From Actinocatenispora sera (GTDB taxonomy: Bacteria > Actinomycetota > Actinomycetes > Mycobacteriales > Micromonosporaceae), in NCBI RefSeq assembly GCF_018324685.1, contig NZ_AP023354.1:6592426-6656425 (forward strand): DNA of 64,000 bases. The letters are read 5' to 3'. This document shows, piece after piece, positions 19,318 through 28,571 of this stretch; position 1 is the stretch's first letter; each line of letters begins with the position of its first letter. Made by a program: the position numbers and the translations under genes. The notes below the pieces were generated by a model. The model searched no databases, was not told the DNA's origin, and saw only the letters and a program-made list of their open reading frames with translations.

Positions 19318-20223
19318 CTACTGGCCGTTGCCGTTGGAGAGGCCGAGGAACTCCTGCTGCTCCCGGTCGTACCGCTCGGTCAGCCCGTGGCCGTACCGGT
19401 GCCACCAGTTGTCGGTGACCCCGCCCTGGTGCGTGGTGGTGTTGCCGTAGATCGCCCGGTCGTAGTCGATCCGGGCGTCGTGGTACGACTGCTGGAACTG
19501 CTCGGGCGACATCTGCTGGATCGTCTGGATGGTGTGCTGCGACAGGGTGCCGCTGCGGTGGATCGGGTCGCCGGCCATCGAGTTGAGGATCGCCTGGACG
19601 CCACCCTCGCCGCGCATGTGCGCGCCGGACACGATCGCCGCCTGTACCCCGGGGTCGGAGAAGTGGAGCGCACCGGCGGCCCGGGCGTGGTCGGACAGCA
19701 GGCCGCTGACCACGGCGACCTCCTGCGGGCTGCCCTGGCCGTACCGGTTGCGCGCGGCGAGGATCTGGTCGTAGCCGTTGTGCTCGCTCTGCCGGAACCC
19801 GTACAGCTCGCGCACGCCGCCCTGCTCGCCGGCCGCGCCCTCGGAGTTCATGATGCTGCGCACCACCGCCGGGTCGAGCTGGTCGGTGGGCCCGCCCGCG
19901 GTCGTACCGCCGCTGCCCTGCTGGCCGCCGTACCCGTCGGCGACCGCGGTGTCGGTGCTGGCGTAGTCGTCGCTGGACTGCTGCACGTGCCCGTTGATCT
20001 TCTCGAACAGCTGCATCGCGCTGCGCAGCGACGCCACCAGCTGGCTCTGCAGGGTGGTGTTCGCGGCGGCGACCGGGCTGCCCAGCGCGGCGAACGACAG
20101 CCCGTCCAGCACCGCCGTCTCGAGGCCGCTGATCACCTCGCCCATCCGGCCGGTCAGACCGGAGACCTCGGAGGTGAGCGCGCGCACCGCGGTCGGGTTG
20201 ATGGTGAATCCGCCTGAGCTCAT
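19318..20223 (-). CDS. WXG100-like protein with uncharacterised C-terminal domain
   Basis: A 301-residue protein. Residues 1-95 are helical and resemble ESX/WXG100-type secretion substrates (FTINPTAVRALTSEVSGLTG; a second helix with SLRSAMQLFEKINGHVQQSS). A short Gly-rich linker (GYGGQQGSGGTTAGG) leads to a C-terminal domain of about 190 residues with RSIMNSEGAAGEQGG, AHMRGEGGVQAILNSMAG and NWWHRYGHGLTERYDREQQE. The latter vaguely recalls lysozyme-like or phage endolysin folds, but I cannot place it firmly. ATG at 20223 follows AGGAGGACCG. No type VII machinery or obvious immunity gene adjoins, so export by a distant type VII system is inferred from the N-terminal domain only. Confidence 0.65.
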   Translation of the reverse strand: MSSGGFTINPTAVRALTSEVSGLTGRMGEVISGLETAVLDGLSFAALGSPVAAANTTLQSQLVASLRSAMQLFEKINGHVQQSSDDYASTDTAVADGYGGQQGSGGTTAGGPTDQLDPAVVRSIMNSEGAAGEQGGVRELYGFRQSEHNGYDQILAARNRYGQGSPQEVAVVSGLLSDHARAAGALHFSDPGVQAAIVSGAHMRGEGGVQAILNSMAGDPIHRSGTLSQHTIQTIQQMSPEQFQQSYHDARIDYDRAIYGNTTTHQGGVTDNWWHRYGHGLTERYDREQQEFLGLSNGNGQ

Positions 20224-20284
20224 CGGTCCTCCTCCGTCGGAAGCCCCAGTGTCGGCGATCGACGGCCGGTGGCGTACGGCACAA

Positions 20285-21889
20285 CTACCCACCGCCGTCC
20301 GGGCCGGTGTGGGCATTCTGACCGGCACGTCGCCCGCGCGGCAGCCACCACATCACGAGCACGCCCAGTACCGCGACGGCGACGGCGACGGTGCGCAGCG
20401 CGGCGCCGGCCGCACCGGTGAACGCGTCGAGCACGGCGGCGCGGTCGACGCCGGTGGCCGCGAGCGCGGCCGCCACCGTGCTCGGATCCCCGGCCGCCGG
20501 CGGCAACCGAGCGTCGAACCCGGCGGTGATCAGGCTGCCGGCGACCGCGACGCCGACCGCGCTGCCGAGCTCCCGGGTCAGGCTCTGCAGCCCCGATCCG
20601 GTACCGGCGGCGGACGCCGGCAGCGCGGTCACCATCACCTCCGACAGCACCGGCCCGGCCAGCCCACACCCGGCCGCGACCAGTACCACGCCGAGCACGT
20701 AGCCGGGGTAGCCGGTGTGTGCGTCCATGTTGCCGAGCACGGCGAGCCCGGCGACGAGCACCAGCAGCCCGGCGCCGACCCCGGCCCGCCGCCCGTACCG
20801 GCGGGTGATCGCGACGCCGGCGCGCGGCGCCAGGTACAGCGCCGCCGCCATCGGCAGCAGCCGCAGCCCGGACCCCAGTACCGAGAAGCCCCGGACGTAC
20901 TGCAGGAACTGGCCGTTGAGGTACATCACCGCGAACATGCCGACGAAGGTCAGGGCCATCCCGAGGGCCCCGGCGCGGACCGCCGGCGCGGCGAGGATGC
21001 GCGGGTCCAGCAGCGGCGAGCGCGCCCGGCAGCCATGCCGCACCCACCCGGCGAGCAGCAGTACCGCGAGCGCCGCGGCGGCGACGACCGGCGCGGTGAG
21101 CCAGCCGTACCGGGGTGCGGCGATCACCGCGAACAGCAGCGCCAGCACGCCGGCGGTCAGCAGTGCCGCACCCACCGGATCGGGCCGGCCGGCATGCCGC
21201 GGTACCCGCGGGGCGGCCAGGGCGGTGACGGCCACCGCGGCCGCGGTCAGCGGTACGGCGGCGGCGAACAGCACCCGCCAGGAACCGGTCTGCAGCGCGG
21301 CGCCGCCGCCGACGTTGCCGAGCACCGCGGCCAGGCCGGTCATCGACGACCAGGCCGCGATCCGTCGGCTGCGACCGTGCCCGGTCAGGCTCCGGGTCGA
21401 GGTTCCCGCGGCGGTCGGGACGGAGGCGAGCAGCAGCGCGAGGGTGCTGGGTAGTACCGCGGCGGCGCCGACGCCGGACAGCATCCGGCCGGCGATCAGG
21501 ACGCCGGTGGTCGGTGCCAGCGCGCAGCTCGCGGCGCCGAGGCCGAACACGCTCATTCCGGCGAGCAGGGTTCCCTTGCGGCCCAACCGGTCCGCCAGCG
21601 CGCCGGCCGGGATCAGCAGGCACGCGAAGACCGCCACGTACCCGTCGACGACCCACACCACGGCCTCCGCGGAGGGGTGCAGGTCGCTCGCCGACAGCAG
21701 CGGGATGCCCAGGTTCAGCGCCGAGACCATGCCGACCACCAGCGCCACGCACAGCCCCATCGCCACCAGCAGCGCACCGCCGTGGCTCCGGTCACCGCCG
21801 TGGCTCGGGTCACCGCTGTGCGGGCCACCGCCGAGTGGGTCGGCCCGGTCCGGCGCGCCCGGCGAGGGTGGATCAGCTGGCTGCGGCAT
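20285..21889 (-). CDS. MFS drug-exporter-type transporter (DHA2-like)
   Basis: A 534-residue inner-membrane transporter with about 14 hydrophobic segments. A Pro/Gly/Asp/His-rich cytoplasmic start precedes the first helix (LLVAMGLCVALVVGMVSALN). Motif A is visible as GALADRLGRKGTLLAG, and motif C-like GVGAAAVLPSTLALLLA follows. Proton-driven drug or metabolite export is typical of this family; the substrate is unknown. It lies 61 bases upstream of the WXG100-like gene on the same strand, but a functional link is not evident. The ATG at 21889 has no strong ribosome site; a later ATG near the first helix is possible. Confidence 0.82.
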   Translation of the reverse strand: MPQPADPPSPGAPDRADPLGGGPHSGDPSHGGDRSHGGALLVAMGLCVALVVGMVSALNLGIPLLSASDLHPSAEAVVWVVDGYVAVFACLLIPAGALADRLGRKGTLLAGMSVFGLGAASCALAPTTGVLIAGRMLSGVGAAAVLPSTLALLLASVPTAAGTSTRSLTGHGRSRRIAAWSSMTGLAAVLGNVGGGAALQTGSWRVLFAAAVPLTAAAVAVTALAAPRVPRHAGRPDPVGAALLTAGVLALLFAVIAAPRYGWLTAPVVAAAALAVLLLAGWVRHGCRARSPLLDPRILAAPAVRAGALGMALTFVGMFAVMYLNGQFLQYVRGFSVLGSGLRLLPMAAALYLAPRAGVAITRRYGRRAGVGAGLLVLVAGLAVLGNMDAHTGYPGYVLGVVLVAAGCGLAGPVLSEVMVTALPASAAGTGSGLQSLTRELGSAVGVAVAGSLITAGFDARLPPAAGDPSTVAAALAATGVDRAAVLDAFTGAAGAALRTVAVAVAVLGVLVMWWLPRGRRAGQNAHTGPDGGG

Positions 21890-21978
21890 GCACCGACGCT
21901 AGCGCCGGCTGGTCCGGCCCGGATCACGGCCGCTGACCTGCGCGAACGAGCGACGGCGAGCGGTCTACGAGACCGGCG

Positions 21979-22014
21979 CTCCGCCACCCGCCGTGGCAGC
22001 GGCGGGTGGCGGAG
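21979..22014. terminator. Terminator hairpin after the GH89 gene
   Basis: CTCCGCCACCCGCCG (21979-21993) pairs perfectly with CGGCGGGTGGCGGAG (22000-22014) around a 6-base loop. It lies 38 bases past the GH89 stop in the direction of its transcription, without a T run. Confidence 0.7.
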
Positions 22015-22051
22015 CCTGCCGGTCGCCCCTACAACAACCGGCGGGGATTCG

Positions 22052-25000
22052 TCAGGCGGGTATGCCGTACACGGTGACCTCGGTGAGGTGGAAGGTGGCG
22101 TTGGCGGTGTTGCTCAGCCCGATGATCCGGACGTACCGGGCGGTGCCGATCGTGGTGAACGTGTCTCCGGCATCGGTCGCCGGATCGGTGGTCATCCGGC
22201 CGCCGACCGTGAACCAGTGCGTGCCGTCCTCGCTGGCCACCACCCGGTAGGTGTAGTACCGGCCGCCACCGACGTAGTTGCGCACGTTGATCCGGGACAC
22301 GTCGGTCGCCGCACCGAGGTCGACCTGCCACCAGGTGCCGTCGGCCTCCAGCGGACCGCCCCAGTACGGCGAGTTCGACCGGCTGCCGTCGTTCGCCGCG
22401 GTGGCCGGGTGGTTCTTCTCCTCGTTGAACGCGGTGACCGGCTTGCCGACGCTGCACTGCGGATCGCCGCTGCCGTCCCGTGGCATCGGGAACGCGCCGG
22501 TGCGCATCGCGTCGAACACGCCGATCCCGGCGGTGCCGGTGTGCCGGTTCACGGCGGTGAAGAACATCCCGACGTCCTCGGCGTCGCTCGCGCCGGGCAG
22601 CTCCGCCGACCCGATGACCGTCCAATGTGTACCGTCGGACGAGCACTCGCCGACGAACGTGTCACCGTGCCGGCCGAGCCGCACCTGCACGCTGGCACCG
22701 AACCCGCCGACCTCGGACACCTTGTTCAGCAGCCCGTCGCCGTCCGGATCCCAGTTGAACAGGCAGCCCTGCTGCGGCGTCACCGCGACCGCGGCGAAGC
22801 CGGTACCGGGATCGGTCAGGTCGCTGCTCGCGACCAGCCCGGCCCGGGCGTACGGGGCCTGCGCGTCGACCCGGGTCACCGTCGTGGTGGCGGCGGTGCC
22901 GTCGGTCAGCGCACCCGGCCGGTACACCGAGGCGAACTGGGTGGCGGTCGAGTTGATGTCCTCGCCGCCGCCGGCGATCGCGATCGTGTCACCGGACTGG
23001 GCGTACGACGCGTCGGTGGTGTCGACGGTCTTCCAGTCGTCGGACACCGCGCCCGACACCAGGACGCTCGTCCCGGCGCTGGCATGCCCGTCGGTACCCC
23101 ACTGCGCGGTGGCGGCGAGGTCGCCGATGTCGCCGGCGGTCGCACCGGCCGGCAGCGTCACCGACCAGGTCGCCTGGAAGGTACCGCCGGCGACCACGTC
23201 GTCGGTGTCGCTCGGCGTGCTCGCCGTCGCCGCGTAACCGTCCGGTGTGGACAGATCCAGCGCGAGCTTTCCGGTGCCCTGCAACATGTTCAGGTTGGTG
23301 AACGTGGCGGTGACCGAGACGGTACCGCCGGGCTTCGCCGCGTTGTGCGTGCTGCCCAGGCTCAGCGTGCCGTCCGGGCTCGCCGCCACCTCGCTCGCCA
23401 GCTGGTACGCGTCGCCGTGCGGCCGGGTCGGGTACTCGGTGTCGGCGTGCGCCCAGTCCTCCGCGACCTTCGTCCAGTCGACGGGTACCGGCGGCTGTCC
23501 GGTCGACAGCGCCGTGTCCAGGCTGTCGAAGTAGGTCTTCCAGCGCAGCCCGTAGTAGTCGCCGACCAGGCCGTTGAACTCGCGGCGGGCGTAGTCCTGC
23601 AGCGTGGTTCCGGTGGCCCACAGGGTGACCAGCGATCGCACGTCGTAGCGCAGCGCCGCCCGCTCGGCCGGCCCCGCGGCGGAGCGCTCCGCGCCCTGCT
23701 GCCAGCTGCCGAACAGGAAGTGCTCGTCGCTGCCGAGCAGCCGGTCCATCAGCGCGATCTGGTCTTCGAACCGGCCGGACAGCCGGTCGAACTCCGCCTT
23801 GTCGCCCGACCGGTACGCCGCCAGGATGCGCGGCAGGGCGGTGCGGCTGTGGTTCGCGATCACCTGGCGCGCCACGTCGACCAGGTCGTAGCGGTACGCG
23901 CTGGTGGTGCGCAGCGACGCCGGCACCGCGAGCAGGTCGGTCAGCACCGTGTCGAACGCGGCGGTGTCGTACGGCAGCGGCGACGACGAGGTGGACAGGC
24001 TGGGCTGGTTGTCGAACAGCGCGGTCGGGTGCCGGCTGTCCACGGTGGCCGGCCAGCTGTAGACGGTGTCGGCCAGGGTGCGCCACGCCGCGGCGGCGTG
24101 CGGGTCGGTCCCGCCGTACCGGGCGGTGGCGTACTGGGCGAACCAGTCGTGCAGGTCGACCGGGCCGCTGCGCCACGGCAGTTCGGTGAAGAACTCGACC
24201 GCGGCCGGGTTGTTGTCGATCGCCTCCGGCATCAGCGCGATGCCGTCCTGCGCGCTGCCCGGCTTGTCCTGCCACTGGTAGAACTTCTCGTTCCAGGTGG
24301 TCAGCTGGGCGCCCAGGTTCGTGTGCCCGCCGAAGTTCCAGATCGTCCCGAACGCGTACGGGGTGCCGAAGAAGTCCGCGTCGCGGTCGGTGATGCTGGG
24401 CTGGTCCGAGATCCCGTCCAGGACCACCATCTTCGACCGGTCGATCGACTGCAGGGTGGCCGGCAGCGGGTTGGACTCCCAGCCGAGGATGCCCCACAGC
24501 GCGTCCGGATGCGCGGCGTTCAGCGCCTGCTGTACCGCCTTCGACGCCGCCGGCACGTCCACGTCGCCGGCCTTGCCGCCCTCGTGCAGCAGGTCCATCT
24601 TGTACATCGTGGACGGTCCGAGCAGTCGGGTCTGCGCGGTGTAGAACGCCTTCGCCACCTTGCCGAACCACTCGTTCGTCGGGTCCAGCCAGTCCGGCCG
24701 GGGCAGGCTGTTCCAGGTGCCCTGGGGCACCGTCTTCGCGCCGGCGTTGCGGTCGGCGAACCCGTCCGGCACGGTGCCGAAGTAGCCCGGCAGTACCGGC
24801 GTCATGCCGAGCGACCGCAGCCGGTCGGCGATCCGGCGGCCCAGCTTGGCGCGCTGGTCGATCAGGTGCTGCGAGATCGGGTCACCGACCCCGGACAGGT
24901 TCTGCAGCAGCCACCACGACTGGTGCCCCGGCTGCGGGATCCAGTTGCGCATCTCGCCGGCGGAGTAGCCGAACTGCTCGAACGTCTGCTGGTAGACCGA

Positions 25001-25588
25001 CTCGGAGCCCTCGTACAGCAGCACCTCGTTGATGCCGCGCAGCGCGAGCACGTCGATCCGGTGCTGCCACTCGCTCCAGGAGAGGTACGGACCCGCGTAC
25101 CCCTCGTTGGTGTCGTTGAGGGCGAACCGGTGGGTCACCGACGAGGTGTGCGTGATCGGCGCGGCGGGCAGCGGCAGCCGGCTCGGCAGCGCGGCGAGGC
25201 TGTCGCCTTCCATGGACACGTCCACATGCGCCACGTACTTGAGGTACCAGCCGAACCCGGTCAGCAGCACCGCCGGGGTGGTACCGGAGATGACCAGCCG
25301 GCCGTGCCGCGCGTCGATGCCGAAGGTGTCCTTCGCGGTACCGCGGTCCACGGCACGCAGCGTCACCTGGTTCGCCCGGGCGCCGATCAGCCGCCGTACC
25401 GCGGCGGCGGCCGGCCCGGTGTCGAACGCGGCGCCCGGATGGGGTGCCGGCGCGGCCTGCGCGGGCACGGCCGTACCGATCACCGCCAGTACCGCCACGG
25501 CAGCGAGCAGGGCGCGCCCGATGCGCCGGGCGAGTGGTGGTCGGTCGGGACGTCGGTGCGGGAAGGGGACGGGCGGCAAGGTGCTCAC
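22052..25588 (-). CDS. Secreted alpha-N-acetylglucosaminidase (GH89) with CBM32-type domain
   Basis: A 1178-residue exported glycosidase. A signal peptide covers residues 1-46 (ALLAAVAVLAVIGTAVPAQA). The NAGLU N-domain spans about 50-150, the catalytic barrel about 150-490 (RFALNDTNEGYAGPYLSWSE; RGINEVLLYEGSESVYQQTF; a later LLHEGGKAG and ILGWESNPLP) and the helical C-domain about 490-750. An NPCBM-associated beta domain follows (SVTATFTNLNMLQG, about 765-850), then a region with YARAGLVASSDLTDPG, and a discoidin/CBM32-type domain at the end (WWQVDLGAATDVSRINVRNY; YVRIIGLSNTANATFHLTEV). GH89 enzymes release terminal alpha-GlcNAc from mucin-like or heparan-type glycans outside the cell. GTG at 25588 is the only plausible start before the signal peptide. 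It is a single-gene unit. Confidence 0.85.
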   Translation of the reverse strand: MSTLPPVPFPHRRPDRPPLARRIGRALLAAVAVLAVIGTAVPAQAAPAPHPGAAFDTGPAAAAVRRLIGARANQVTLRAVDRGTAKDTFGIDARHGRLVISGTTPAVLLTGFGWYLKYVAHVDVSMEGDSLAALPSRLPLPAAPITHTSSVTHRFALNDTNEGYAGPYLSWSEWQHRIDVLALRGINEVLLYEGSESVYQQTFEQFGYSAGEMRNWIPQPGHQSWWLLQNLSGVGDPISQHLIDQRAKLGRRIADRLRSLGMTPVLPGYFGTVPDGFADRNAGAKTVPQGTWNSLPRPDWLDPTNEWFGKVAKAFYTAQTRLLGPSTMYKMDLLHEGGKAGDVDVPAASKAVQQALNAAHPDALWGILGWESNPLPATLQSIDRSKMVVLDGISDQPSITDRDADFFGTPYAFGTIWNFGGHTNLGAQLTTWNEKFYQWQDKPGSAQDGIALMPEAIDNNPAAVEFFTELPWRSGPVDLHDWFAQYATARYGGTDPHAAAAWRTLADTVYSWPATVDSRHPTALFDNQPSLSTSSSPLPYDTAAFDTVLTDLLAVPASLRTTSAYRYDLVDVARQVIANHSRTALPRILAAYRSGDKAEFDRLSGRFEDQIALMDRLLGSDEHFLFGSWQQGAERSAAGPAERAALRYDVRSLVTLWATGTTLQDYARREFNGLVGDYYGLRWKTYFDSLDTALSTGQPPVPVDWTKVAEDWAHADTEYPTRPHGDAYQLASEVAASPDGTLSLGSTHNAAKPGGTVSVTATFTNLNMLQGTGKLALDLSTPDGYAATASTPSDTDDVVAGGTFQATWSVTLPAGATAGDIGDLAATAQWGTDGHASAGTSVLVSGAVSDDWKTVDTTDASYAQSGDTIAIAGGGEDINSTATQFASVYRPGALTDGTAATTTVTRVDAQAPYARAGLVASSDLTDPGTGFAAVAVTPQQGCLFNWDPDGDGLLNKVSEVGGFGASVQVRLGRHGDTFVGECSSDGTHWTVIGSAELPGASDAEDVGMFFTAVNRHTGTAGIGVFDAMRTGAFPMPRDGSGDPQCSVGKPVTAFNEEKNHPATAANDGSRSNSPYWGGPLEADGTWWQVDLGAATDVSRINVRNYVGGGRYYTYRVVASEDGTHWFTVGGRMTTDPATDAGDTFTTIGTARYVRIIGLSNTANATFHLTEVTVYGIPA

Positions 25589-25640
25589 CTCGTTCTGCTG
25601 GGGGCCGAGACGCAGCGGGGCGTACCTGACTGACGGTTAT

Positions 25641-25675
25641 CGACTTTTCGAAACGATCCTACGAAAGTTCTTGCC
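25641..25675. promoter_or_regulatory. Candidate sugar-operator region upstream of the GH89 gene
   Basis: An AT-rich patch 53-87 bases upstream of the GH89 start contains two degenerate motifs, TTTTCGAAACG and TACGAAAGTTC. They resemble the GAAA-S-TTTC-type operators seen at actinobacterial glycosidase genes and form an imperfect dyad ACTTTCG/CGAAAAGT on the minus strand. A LacI-type regulator is plausible but not located here. Confidence 0.35.
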
Positions 25676-25878
25676 GCAGCATGGCCCGCCCGAACGCACC
25701 CGTCAAGCCCGGTCGCACCGAACGAGATCGGCGGCAGAACGGTCCGCAGCCGAACGGCGGCGGTGCGCGACCACCGCCCGCGCCGGCTGTGATCTGGGCG
25801 AAGGTTCGGCAGTGATCGGCCCCCCGGGGCGGGGCGCAGTTGGCAGGCTGGGGACGTGCACGCGAACGGAGCCGGACG

Positions 25879-27786
25879 ATGACCGAGTCGGGGCGCTGGT
25901 CTGCGCGCAGCGCCGGGACGAATCGGGAAACCGCGCTGCGCAGTTTCCTGCAGACCGAGTCGGGCAGCGCCACCGTGCTGGTGGTCGCCGCGGTGGCGGC
26001 GCTGCTGTGGGCGAACGTCGACGGCGCCGGGTACGAGCGGTTCTTCGGCACCGACCTCGCGGTCCGGTTCGGCAGCGTGGAGATCGCCCAGGACCTGCGG
26101 GCCTGGATCAACGGCGGACTGATGGCGCTGTTCTTCTTCGTGGTCGGGTTGGAGGCGCGGCGCGAGTTCGACATGGGCGAGCTGCGCGACCGGCGGCGCA
26201 TCACCCTGCCGCTGCTCGCCGGCCTCGGCGGGATGGCCATTCCGGTGGTCATCTACCTGGCGATCAACGCCGGCCAGCCGTCCGTGCACGGCTGGGGCGC
26301 GGCGATGTCGACCGACACCGCGTTCGCGCTCGGGCTGCTGGCGCTGGTCGGCCGCCGGCTACCGGACCGGGTCCGCGCGTTCCTGCTCACCGTGCTGGTG
26401 GTCGACGACCTCGTCGCGCTCGCCGTCATCACGTTCTTCTACAGCGGCCACGTCACGCTCGTACCGGTGCTCGTCGCGGTCGGCGCGTTCGGGGTGCTGC
26501 TGATCCTGCGCCGGCTGCCGATCGCCGGCCGGATCATGGGCGTACTGACCGTCGTCCTGGCGCTGGTGGTGTGGGGGGCGCTGCGCGCGGCGGACGTGGA
26601 GCCGGTCGTCGCCGGGCTCGCGGTCGGCCTGCTGACCGCCGCGTACCCGCCGGCGAGCGACGACCTGGAACGCGCGACCGGCCTGTTCCGCTCGTTCCGG
26701 GAACAGCCGACCCCGGAGCTCGCCCGTACCGCCCGGGCCGGCCTGGCCGCCGCGCTGTCGCCGAACGAGCGGCTGCAGCAGCTGTTCCACCCGTGGACCA
26801 GCTACCTGATCGTGCCGGTGTTCGCGCTGGCCAACGCGGGCATCCCGATCAACGGCGGGTTCCTCGCCACCGCGTACACCTCGCCGATCACGCTCGGCAT
26901 CCTCTTCGGGTACGTGCTGGGCAAGCCGATCGGCATCCTCGGTGTCAGCTGGCTGGCGAATCGGATCAGCCGCGGCCGGCTGGAGCCGCCCGTCGGCTGG
27001 GCCGCGATCGCCGGCGGCGGTGCCATCGCCGGGATCGGCTTCACCGTGTCGCTGCTGATCGCCACGCTGGCGTTCCACGGCGAGCAACTGGCCGAGGCGA
27101 AGCTCGGCGTACTGTCCGCGGCGTTGTGCGCGGCGCTGCTGTCCTGGGGGGTGTTCGCGGTGACCGGGCACCTCGCGCCGCTGCCCCGCAGCCGGGCCCT
27201 GCTGGGTACCGGCGAGACGCTGGTGGACCTCGCGGTGCCCGTCGCCGACGACCGCGACCACGTGCGCGGGCCGGCGCAGGCGCCGGTCACCATCGTCGAG
27301 TACGGCGACTTCGAGTGCCCGTACTGCGGGCAGGCCGAGCCGGTGGTGCGCGACCTGCTCACCGGGCATGCCGAGATCCGCTACGTGTGGCGGCACCTGC
27401 CGCTGCGCGACGTGCATCCGCGCGCCTACCTGGCCGCGAAGGCGACCGAGGCGGCCGCGAAGCAGGGCGCGTTCTGGCCGATGCACGACCTGCTGTTCGA
27501 TCACCAGGACGAGCTGCGACCGCCGGACCTGCTCCGGTACGCCGAGTTGCTCGAACTCGACCTGGAGAAGTTCAAGGCCGACCTGCGCGGCCGGTGGGTG
27601 CAGTCCCGGGTCGCCGACGATGTCGAGTCGGCGCAGCTGTCCGGCGTCTCCGGCACCCCGACGTTCTTCATCAACGGTCGACGGCACTACGGCGCGTACG
27701 ACATCGATTCGCTGAGCGCCGCGGTCAAGACCGCCAAGGCCCGCGCCCTGATCCGCACGATCGGCACCGACCCCGAACCCTCGTGA
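25879..27786 (+). CDS. nhaA: Na+/H+ antiporter NhaA fused to a DsbA-like thioredoxin domain
   Basis: A 635-residue membrane protein. Residues about 15-415 are NhaA with about 12 helices, including the ion-binding Asp pair in [15 protein letters not shown] near residue 175 and [15 protein letters not shown] before it. Residues about 450-625 are a DsbA/thioredoxin-fold domain with the redox motif [18 protein letters not shown] (CPYC) and the cis-proline loop [16 protein letters not shown]. This fusion architecture is known in actinobacteria; the domain is on the side after the last helix. It exchanges Na+ for H+ for pH/salt control. ATG at 25879 is preceded by CGGAG. A CAGGCT six bases before a GTG at 25856 could give a leaderless 8-codon leader ending in an ATGA overlap with this start; low confidence. 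Confidence 0.92.
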   Translation: MTESGRWSARSAGTNRETALRSFLQTESGSATVLVVAAVAALLWANVDGAGYERFFGTDLAVRFGSVEIAQDLRAWINGGLMALFFFVVGLEARREFDMGELRDRRRITLPLLAGLGGMAIPVVIYLAINAGQPSVHGWGAAMSTDTAFALGLLALVGRRLPDRVRAFLLTVLVVDDLVALAVITFFYSGHVTLVPVLVAVGAFGVLLILRRLPIAGRIMGVLTVVLALVVWGALRAADVEPVVAGLAVGLLTAAYPPASDDLERATGLFRSFREQPTPELARTARAGLAAALSPNERLQQLFHPWTSYLIVPVFALANAGIPINGGFLATAYTSPITLGILFGYVLGKPIGILGVSWLANRISRGRLEPPVGWAAIAGGGAIAGIGFTVSLLIATLAFHGEQLAEAKLGVLSAALCAALLSWGVFAVTGHLAPLPRSRALLGTGETLVDLAVPVADDRDHVRGPAQAPVTIVEYGDFECPYCGQAEPVVRDLLTGHAEIRYVWRHLPLRDVHPRAYLAAKATEAAAKQGAFWPMHDLLFDHQDELRPPDLLRYAELLELDLEKFKADLRGRWVQSRVADDVESAQLSGVSGTPTFFINGRRHYGAYDIDSLSAAVKTAKARALIRTIGTDPEPS

Positions 27787-27797
27787 GCCCGGCCGAT

Positions 27798-27877
27798 GTT
27801 GATCAAGGGATGCGGAGGATGATCAAGGGGCTCGGTCGCATCGTGCCAGGTGCGGACGCACCGATCCCTTGATCAAC
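27798..27877. terminator. Long-arm inverted repeat between convergent nhaA and tetR
   Basis: GTTGATCAAGGGAT (27798-27811) is the exact complement of ATCCCTTGATCAAC (27864-27877). The 52-base interior has another GATCAAGGGG and a small hairpin GGTGCG/CGCACC. It fills most of the 112-base gap between the convergent genes and may act as a bidirectional terminator or as a dispersed repeat. Confidence 0.5.
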
Positions 27878-27898
27878 GCGGTGGGCGAGCGCCTCGGG

Positions 27899-28483
27899 TC
27901 AGGTGGCGGCGTCGAGGAGGGCCACGGCGGCGGCACGGGCGGTCCGCGAGACCGCGGCGGCGTCGTGGTCCATCCGGGCCGAGACGCTCGTCCCGTCGTA
28001 GATGACGTGCAGGGCGTGCGCCACCTCCGCCGGGTCGGCCACGCCGGCCTTGGCCGCCAGGTCGGCGAACACGCCGCGCAGCCACGCCCGGTACCGGTCG
28101 GTCTCCTCCTCGACCACGCCGCCGCGAGGCGACTCGGCGCTGGCCGCCATGAACGGGCAGCCGTTGAAGCCGGGTGCGGCGCAGGTCTCGGCCTGCGAGT
28201 CGAAGATGGCGAGGATCTGCTCGCGCGGCGTGTCGTGCCGCGCCACCGCCGCGGTCACCCGGTCGGCGATGCGCGCGTGCCGGCCCGCCAGGTACGACCG
28301 GACCAGCTCGTCCTTGCTGCCGAACGTGCTGTACAGCGACGCCTTGGCAACGCCGGCGCGTTCGATGATGCGGTCGATGCCGACGGTGTGCACGCCCTCG
28401 GCGTAGAACAGCTCGTTCGCCGCCGCGAGCAGCCGCTCCCGGGGCGGCTTGCGTACCGCTGCCTGCTCCGCCTTCGTCGCCAT
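27899..28483 (-). CDS. TetR family regulator with CPF motif
   Basis: A 194-residue repressor. The HTH spans residues about 15-62 (AEGVHTVGIDRIIERAGVAK, then SLYSTFGSKDELVRSYLAGR). The ligand domain has the ETCAAPGFNGCPFMAASAES segment typical of a TetR subgroup that can sense electrophiles through cysteine; the Cys is present here. ATG at 28483 is preceded by GGAGGTGA. It is downstream of DUF427 on the same strand. The two AGACAG-N2-CTGTCT operators near 30.3 kb fit this subgroup, so it may control the MFS gene at 29020-30279; that is an inference from proximity and operator style. Confidence 0.85.
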   Translation of the reverse strand: MATKAEQAAVRKPPRERLLAAANELFYAEGVHTVGIDRIIERAGVAKASLYSTFGSKDELVRSYLAGRHARIADRVTAAVARHDTPREQILAIFDSQAETCAAPGFNGCPFMAASAESPRGGVVEEETDRYRAWLRGVFADLAAKAGVADPAEVAHALHVIYDGTSVSARMDHDAAAVSRTARAAAVALLDAAT

Positions 28484-28571
28484 CGCTGTCACCTCCGTAC
28501 TCCAACCCTGATGTTCCCGCCCGCGGCACGGTCCGGCCACCCCGCGGCGGCCGGACCGCGCCAGGTGCGGG

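Noticed and set aside
21677-25633. A 1318-codon plus-strand open frame opposite the GH89 gene
   Set aside because: It is a shadow of the GC-rich GH89 gene: Arg/Gly/Pro/Val-rich, no domains, while the minus strand gives a full signal peptide, catalytic and binding domains.
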